A stretch of 11,598 bases of DNA from Bryobacterales bacterium (GTDB taxonomy: Bacteria; Acidobacteriota; Terriglobia; Bryobacterales; Bryobacteraceae), in assembly GCA_003487005.1 (NCBI GenBank), contig DNFG01000373.1, positions 1-11,598 on the forward strand, in the 5' to 3' direction. A program made the position numbers and the translations under genes. Below, piece after piece: positions 7,745-11,598 of the stretch. Positions within the stretch are counted from its first letter, which is position 1. Each line of letters begins with the position of its first letter. Below the pieces are notes generated by a model. That model was not told where the DNA came from, did not search any database, and saw only the letters and a list, made by a program, of their open reading frames with translations.

Positions 7745-10117
7745 GTGTCGCTCTTCGACCAGTTTTCGGCCATTCTTCACCCCGGTCGCTCCGGCGGCCG
7801 GGAGGGGCCTGCGGAGACAGGCCCCTCCACCGGCCTTACCCCTCTCCTCGACGCCCTCCCGGCGGCCATACTCATCCACCGGCCCGGCGGCCCCGTCCTC
7901 CACGCCAACCCCGCCTGCCTCTCCCTCCTCCGCCTCCCCGCCGGCATCCTCCCCCCGGATGTCCCCGAACCCGGCCAGCCTCCATCCACCGCCGATGGTC
8001 CCGTTACCTGGGAATGGTCTCTCGACGGCCCCGGTCGCGACAGCACGTTCCTTGTCCGCACCCTCCATACCCATGCGCCGCCCTGGGGCTCCGTTCACGT
8101 CTCCTTCATCGAGGACATCACGGGGCTCAAACAAACGGAAGTCGAACTCGCGCGCGAGCGCGACTTCATCCGCGTTGTCCTGGATACCACCGACGCCCTG
8201 ATCATGGTCCTCGACCTTGATGGCCGCATCCAGCGCTGGAACCAGGTCTGCCAGCGCGTCACCGGATACCATGAGTCCGAAGTCCGCGGCCGCGTCTGGT
8301 GGGATGTCCTCGTCGCCACTTCCGACCGCCCCGCCCTCCGCGAAAGCCTCGATGCTCTCATCCTCGACCAGGCTGAATCCCGCGGCGAAATCCTCCTCTG
8401 GCGCCGCGACGGAGCCTCCCGCCATGTCGCCTGGTCCGCCGCACTCCTCCGCAGCGAAGAAGGCGAACCCGCGTTCATCGTCGTCACCGCCGTCGACCAG
8501 ACCCCTCAGGTCGAAGCCGCTCTCGGTCAACGCCAGACCGCCCTCGAACTCCGCGTCGTCTGGGAAAGCGCCGCCGACGCCATGGCCTTCCTCGACGACC
8601 AGGGCCGCCTCCAGGCCGCCAACCCCAGCTTCTGCGAACTCGTCGGCCTCCCCCGCCACACCGTCGAAGGACGCCCCTTCGTCGAAATCCTCCGCCAGTG
8701 GCCCGGTCATGAAGTCGAAGAGGCCCGCCAGTTCCGCGATGCCTTCGCCAACCGCTCCCTCCCCGCCCGTTCCGTCTGCGAATACCACCTCCTCGACGGC
8801 CGCCGCCTCTGGCTCGAAATCACCAACTCCCACCTTGACCGCCCGGGCCACGACCCCACCGTCCTCCTCGTCCTCCGCAACATCACCGACCGCGTCCGCC
8901 AGGAACAGGAACTCAAATCCACCAACGAATTCCTCGCTACCACCACGCAGTGGGCCCGCGAAATGGCCGCCAGCGCCGAACTCGCCTCCGCCGCCAAGAC
9001 CGAATTTCTCGCCAACGTCAGCCACGAATTGCGCACCCCGCTCAACGGCGTCATCGGGCTGTTGAGCCTGTTGGCGGAGCAGCCCCTATCGTCCCAACAG
9101 CGCGGCTATGTGCAGTCGGCGCAGTCGTCGGCGGAAAACCTGCTGGAGCTGGTGAACGATCTGCTGGACATCACGCAGTTGGAGGCCGGCAAAATTTCGC
9201 TGCGGATCGAGGCGGTGGATTTGAAAGCATTGTTGTCGGAGGTCGCCGCGGCGGTGGCGCCGCGCGCCGCCCAGCACGAAAACATGCTGCGTTGGGACGT
9301 GCAGAGCGATACGCCCGCCCGCGTGCTGGCCGATGGCGAAAAATTGCGGCGCATTCTGCTGAATTTGGCGGGCAACGCCGTCAAGTTCACCAAAGGCGGC
9401 GAGATATCGCTGCGGGCGTTCATCGCCGGAGCGGCGGACGATGGGGCGCTGCTGCTGCGGCTGGAGGTCGAAGACAACGGCGTCGGCATCTCCCCCGATC
9501 ATAAAGATCAACTGTTCCAGCGCTTCTATCAGGTGGATCAGTCGGCGACGCGCAATCATGACGGATCGGGGCTTGGTTTGGCGATCTGCCGCGCGCTGTG
9601 TCAGTTGATGCGCGGGCGCATCGGCGTCGACAGCGCGCCGGGCGTCGGCAGTCGTTTTTGGGTTGAGACGCCGGTGGTCGCCGCCGCCGACCGCGCGCCG
9701 CTGACGCCGTCGCCTGCCTTGCGCATTCTTATCGTGGATGACATCGCCCTTAACCGGGCGCTGCTGAGCGAAATACTCAAAACGCATGGCTGCAAGCCGC
9801 TGGAGGCGGCCGACGCCGCCGCCGCTTTGGATTTGCTGGAGACCGGCGACGTTTGCGACGCCGTGCTGATGGATATTGAAATGCCCGTGATGGACGGGTG
9901 TGAGGCGACACGGCGCATTCGCGCGTTGCCGGCGCCCGCCGGCGCCTTGCCGGTGGTGGCGATCACCGCCAACGTCGATGCTGACGCTCGGCGGCGTTTC
10001 GCAGAATGCGGCATCGACGACTGGGCGGCGAAGCCGGCGGGATGGCCTGATATCGCCGCGGCGTTGCTGCGCGCCCGCGAGGCGGCGCGTCGCCGGGCGT
10101 CCGGCGGGGATTTCTGA
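7745..10117 (+). CDS. Hybrid sensor histidine kinase (PAS x3-HisKA-HATPase-REC), apparently chimeric
   Basis: Starting at GTG 7745 gives 790 residues; the frame has no ATG before the first PAS domain, and the region before 7745 is a shadow of the DUF1080 gene. Domains are PAS1 about 34-130, PAS2 about 138-250, PAS3 about 265-380, a short helical linker, HisKA with SHELRTPLNG (H427), HATPase_c with GNAVKFT (N544), DNGVGIS (D577) and GSGLGLAI (607-614), and a receiver domain from about 658 with VDD, phospho-acceptor D710 in LMDIEMPVMDG, AITAN and the conserved KP lysine. There is no transmembrane segment, so it would be a cytoplasmic sensor with an internal phosphorelay. No output domain follows. 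Codon use changes abruptly within the HisKA box, so the N-terminal (about 1-425) and C-terminal (about 440-790) parts probably come from different organisms. Each half is intact as a domain set; the full-length protein may not exist. Confidence 0.7.
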   Translation: MSLFDQFSAILHPGRSGGREGPAETGPSTGLTPLLDALPAAILIHRPGGPVLHANPACLSLLRLPAGILPPDVPEPGQPPSTADGPVTWEWSLDGPGRDSTFLVRTLHTHAPPWGSVHVSFIEDITGLKQTEVELARERDFIRVVLDTTDALIMVLDLDGRIQRWNQVCQRVTGYHESEVRGRVWWDVLVATSDRPALRESLDALILDQAESRGEILLWRRDGASRHVAWSAALLRSEEGEPAFIVVTAVDQTPQVEAALGQRQTALELRVVWESAADAMAFLDDQGRLQAANPSFCELVGLPRHTVEGRPFVEILRQWPGHEVEEARQFRDAFANRSLPARSVCEYHLLDGRRLWLEITNSHLDRPGHDPTVLLVLRNITDRVRQEQELKSTNEFLATTTQWAREMAASAELASAAKTEFLANVSHELRTPLNGVIGLLSLLAEQPLSSQQRGYVQSAQSSAENLLELVNDLLDITQLEAGKISLRIEAVDLKALLSEVAAAVAPRAAQHENMLRWDVQSDTPARVLADGEKLRRILLNLAGNAVKFTKGGEISLRAFIAGAADDGALLLRLEVEDNGVGISPDHKDQLFQRFYQVDQSATRNHDGSGLGLAICRALCQLMRGRIGVDSAPGVGSRFWVETPVVAAADRAPLTPSPALRILIVDDIALNRALLSEILKTHGCKPLEAADAAAALDLLETGDVCDAVLMDIEMPVMDGCEATRRIRALPAPAGALPVVAITANVDADARRRFAECGIDDWAAKPAGWPDIAAALLRAREAARRRASGGDF
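7796..7835. repeat. Strong long hairpin (REP-like) at the start of the kinase ORF
   Basis: GAGGGGCCTG (7802-7811) pairs perfectly with CAGGCCCCTC (7818-7827) around the 6-nt loop CGGAGA. An outer stem, GGCCGG (7796-7801) with CCGGCC (7830-7835), extends it past a 2-nt bulge, making 16 base pairs in all. No T-run follows. It lies 80 bp after the DUF1080 stop and is in frame with the kinase, encoding Gly/Pro-rich residues about 18-30 that precede PAS1. Dispersed hairpins of this kind are common between genes in acidobacterial genomes (recollection, not checked), so it may be a mobile REP-like element or an operon-end structure. Confidence 0.6.
9003..9058. other. Junction between two genomes (probable assembly chimera breakpoint)
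   Basis: Leucine codons of the kinase from 8587 to 9010 are 17 CTC and 1 CTT, with no CTG or TTG. From 9059 to 9235 they are 8 CTG, 6 TTG and 1 CTA, with no CTC. Serine, alanine and valine shift likewise to TCG, GCG and GTG. The transition falls on the codons for the HisKA phospho-acceptor box, the most conserved stretch of such genes and a place where unrelated kinases can share identical short words. The genes on the two sides show the same two styles. Confidence 0.8.
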
Positions 10118-10127
10118 CGGGTTTTGC

Positions 10128-10156
10128 TTGACGACGGGTCGGCCGCGGCGTAATCA
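10128..10156 (+). promoter_or_regulatory. Predicted sigma70 promoter of rplY
   Basis: TTGACG (10128-10133) and TAATCA (10151-10156) are separated by exactly 17 bp, close to the TTGACA/TATAAT consensus. Transcription would start around 10163, leaving a leader of about 50 nt before the rplY ATG at 10216. It lies just after the kinase stop, so rplY need not depend on kinase transcription. Confidence 0.6.
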
Positions 10157-10215
10157 GCCCGCTTCACGCGCTGACACCCCTGGAGGTCGGCGCCCGAACC
10201 TATGGAGCCGTTTCA

Positions 10216-10809
10216 ATGACCCAGATTATTCCGTTGAGCGCCGAAGCGCGTGACCGGGCCGGCAAGGGGACCGCCCGCGCCACCCGTCGGGCCAACCGCG
10301 TTCCCGCCGTGATCTACGGCGCCAAGCTGCCGCCGGTGATGATTTCGCTGGAATTCCACAGCTTTAACCACATCCTGCACAAGCCGGGCTTCTTCACCCA
10401 CCTGTTCGACATTAAGGTCGGCGAAGAAACCCATCGCGTGCTGCCCCGCGATTTGCAGCTTGATCCGGTGTCGGACAAGCCGGTTCACGTCGACTTCCTG
10501 CGCGTCACCGACGAAACCCGCATCACCGTGGAAGTGCCGGTGGAATTCGTCGGTCAAGAAAAGTGCCAGGGCTTGAAGCGCGGCGGCATGCTGAACATCG
10601 TGCGCCACGAAATCGAACTGGAAGTTTCCGCCGCGAACATCCCGGAACACGTCACCATCGACGTGTCGGCGTTCGACATCGGCGATTCGATCCACATTTC
10701 GTCGGTGACGCTGCCGGAAGGCTGCAAGACCACCATCGACCGCGACTTCACCGTGGCGACCATCGCCGCGCCGTCGGGTCTGAAGGCTGAAGACGAAACC
10801 GCCGCGTAA
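10216..10809 (+). CDS. rplY: Large ribosomal subunit protein bL25 (CTC/general stress type)
   Basis: This 197-residue protein is the long, two-domain form of bL25. An N-terminal L25 beta-barrel (about 1-95, with ARDRAGKGTARATRRANRVP and VPAVIYG) binds 5S rRNA. A C-terminal TL5/CTC beta domain (about 100-185) contains GLKRGGMLNIVRHEIELEV and the DIGDSIHISSVTLPEG segment. GGAG at 10204-10207, 8 nt before the ATG, fixes the start. The long form followed by pth is the usual alphaproteobacterial arrangement, and the N-terminus MTQIIPLSAEARDRAGKGTA looks like Rhodospirillales sequences. Leucines are 10 CTG, 3 TTG, 1 CTT and no CTC, the opposite of the genes left of 9,003. A terminator follows, so pth is not simply co-transcribed. 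Confidence 0.94.
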   Translation: MTQIIPLSAEARDRAGKGTARATRRANRVPAVIYGAKLPPVMISLEFHSFNHILHKPGFFTHLFDIKVGEETHRVLPRDLQLDPVSDKPVHVDFLRVTDETRITVEVPVEFVGQEKCQGLKRGGMLNIVRHEIELEVSAANIPEHVTIDVSAFDIGDSIHISSVTLPEGCKTTIDRDFTVATIAAPSGLKAEDETAA

Positions 10810-10835
10810 TTTCTACGCGACGTTGTTCGGGTTGG

Positions 10836-10862
10836 CGGGGGGCTTCGGCCCCCCGTTTCGTT
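10836..10862 (+). terminator. Rho-independent terminator after rplY
   Basis: CGGGGGGC (10836-10843) and GCCCCCCG (10848-10855) form a perfect 8-bp stem closed by a TTCG tetraloop, followed by the T-rich tail TTTCGTT. It lies 27 bp after the rplY stop. Confidence 0.85.
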
Positions 10863-11010
10863 ATGGGCCTGGTTTCATTGTTATGCCAATCGTCCGTGAC
10901 ATGGGAGGTTGGTTGGGCCGCCCGCGGCCCCGCGCCCCCATGGGCGCGAAGCCAAGGCCGTGGATAGGGCCGCCCGGCGTCTCAGGGCGATCAGCAACAT
11001 GGGGGGCGGC
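10863..11010. other. Spacer between rplY terminator and pth
   Basis: I see no convincing gene or promoter here. There is one further small hairpin, CGCGCCC (10931-10937) with GGGCGCG (10942-10948) around CCAT. Some promoter for pth is expected in this stretch; the TTGTTA at 10878-10883 has no good -10 partner at 16-18 bp. The short frame 10823-11029 has no family signature and overlaps the terminator, so it is not called. Confidence 0.4.
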
Positions 11011-11598
11011 ATGCTCATCGTCGGCTTAGGCAATCCCGGTCCCGACTATCGCGGCCACCGGCATAACATCGGCTTTATGGCGGTGGAGGAAATTGCGCGC
11101 GCTTACCGTTTTTCACCGTGGCGCAAGCGTTTTCAAGGTCAGACGGCGGATGGCGCGGTGGACGGCGTCAAGGTTATGGCGCTGGAGCCTTTGACCTACA
11201 TGAACCTGTCGGGCCAGTCGGTGGGCGCGGCGGCGCAGTTTTTCAAATATAAGCCTGAACAAGTGATCGTCATTCATGACGAGCTTGACCTGCCGCCGGG
11301 GCGTTTGCGGGTCAAGAAAGGCGGCGGGGCCGGCGGCCACAACGGCTTGAAATCCATCGACGCCCACTTGGGCAAGGAATATTGGCGGGTGCGGCTGGGG
11401 ATTGGCCATCCCGGCGACAAGAATATGGTCAGCAATTACGTGCTGCATGATTTCGCCAAGGCTGACCAAAGCTGGCTGGAGCCGATGCTGCGGGCGGTGG
11501 CCGAGCATTTGCCGCTGCTGCTGGCCGGTAAGCCGGAAGATTTTATGAACAAGGTGACGACCGCCGTGCCGCTTCCCAAGCCGGTTAAGCCGCCGAAG
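11011..11598 (+). CDS. pth: Peptidyl-tRNA hydrolase (3' end outside window)
   Basis: The frame runs 196 codons from ATG 11011 to the window edge without a stop. The enzyme cleaves the ester bond of peptidyl-tRNAs released from stalled ribosomes, recycling tRNA in the cytoplasm. Active-site residues known from E. coli Pth are all present: N8 in VGLGNPG, H18 in HRHNIG, D90 in [10 protein letters not shown] and N111 in [13 protein letters not shown]. The downstream [11 protein letters not shown] and YVLHDFAK blocks are also typical. The catalytic domain is essentially complete by about residue 185; the Pro/Lys-rich tail suggests a C-terminal extension that is cut off. An in-frame ATG at 10999 would add four residues (MGGG); I prefer 11011, because the intervening GGGGGG can act as ribosome binding site. 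Codon style matches rplY. Confidence 0.95.
   Translation, partial: MLIVGLGNPGPDYRGHRHNIGFMAVEEIARAYRFSPWRKRFQGQTADGAVDGVKVMALEPLTYMNLSGQSVGAAAQFFKYKPEQVIVIHDELDLPPGRLRVKKGGGAGGHNGLKSIDAHLGKEYWRVRLGIGHPGDKNMVSNYVLHDFAKADQSWLEPMLRAVAEHLPLLLAGKPEDFMNKVTTAVPLPKPVKPPK

Noticed and set aside
7649..9025. 458-residue open frame on the minus strand opposite the kinase N-terminus
   Set aside because: Same antisense artefact of C-ending codons; composition is low-complexity Gly/Glu/Ala/Asp.
10878..10906. Possible pth promoter with TTGTTA as -35
   Set aside because: The positions 16-18 bp downstream do not resemble a -10 element, so I could not support it.
10823..11029. 68-residue frame between rplY and pth
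   Set aside because: It overlaps the rplY terminator and the pth start, has no ribosome binding site or family motif, and reads as Gly/Pro/Arg filler.
1..11598. CRISPR arrays, tRNA/rRNA genes, insertion sequences or phage genes
   Set aside because: No regularly spaced direct repeats, cloverleaf sequences, transposase motifs or phage structural motifs were recognised on either strand.
1..11598. A novel defence or multi-gene system around vapBC or the kinase
   Set aside because: vapBC is a self-contained standard toxin-antitoxin pair beside housekeeping der, and the kinase neighbourhood is split by the probable assembly join; no consistent set of unknown genes remains.

Overview
The window looks like two different bacterial genomes joined inside one open reading frame. 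From base 1 to about 9,010 the genes have the C-ending codon style and gene content of an acidobacterium, probably Bryobacteraceae/'Solibacter'-like: a secreted two-component-regulator-type propeller protein, a DUF1080-family protein, a GH57-type C-terminus and a PSK-type VapB. From about 9,060 to the end, the codons are G-ending (CTG/TTG leucines, GCG, TCG), and the gene pair rplY (CTC-type ribosomal protein L25) then pth is typical of alphaproteobacteria, closest in feel to Rhodospirillales/Magnetospirillum. Both taxonomic assignments are inference from style and family recognition; no search was run.

Layout of the left part. A 3' fragment of a GH57-like protein (2-562) ends in a GC-rich palindrome. 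A compact vapB-vapC toxin-antitoxin operon (607-1262) follows, with a perfect inverted repeat around the vapB ribosome binding site. The ribosome-assembly GTPase gene der lies on the minus strand (1272-2624), convergent with vapC. It diverges from a secreted 750-residue propeller protein (2678-4930). A secreted endonuclease/exonuclease/phosphatase-family protein (4946-5773, minus) diverges, across only 20 bp, from a two-gene sugar operon: an exported AGE/cellobiose-2-epimerase-like protein (5794-7074) overlapping by 4 bp an exported 3-keto-disaccharide-hydrolase-type (DUF1080) protein (7071-7715). These two probably act in turn on sugars outside the cytoplasm.

The ORF at 7745-10117 reads as a complete hybrid histidine kinase (three PAS, HisKA, HATPase, receiver). 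Its N-terminal sensory half belongs in style to the left genome and its catalytic half to the right genome. The switch occurs within the most conserved nucleotide stretch of the gene, the HisKA phospho-acceptor box. The flanking genes change style at the same place, so an assembly chimera between two kinase genes is the most economical explanation; a natural domain swap is less likely.

Layout of the right part. After the kinase come a good sigma70-type promoter, rplY (10216-10809), a UUCG-loop terminator, and pth (11011 to the window edge, incomplete). The rest of the window is ordinary in organisation. No tRNA, rRNA, CRISPR array, insertion sequence or prophage gene was seen, and no gene-free stretch exceeds about 200 bp. 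I did not find a convincing new multi-gene system; the most important observation is the junction near 9,003-9,058.
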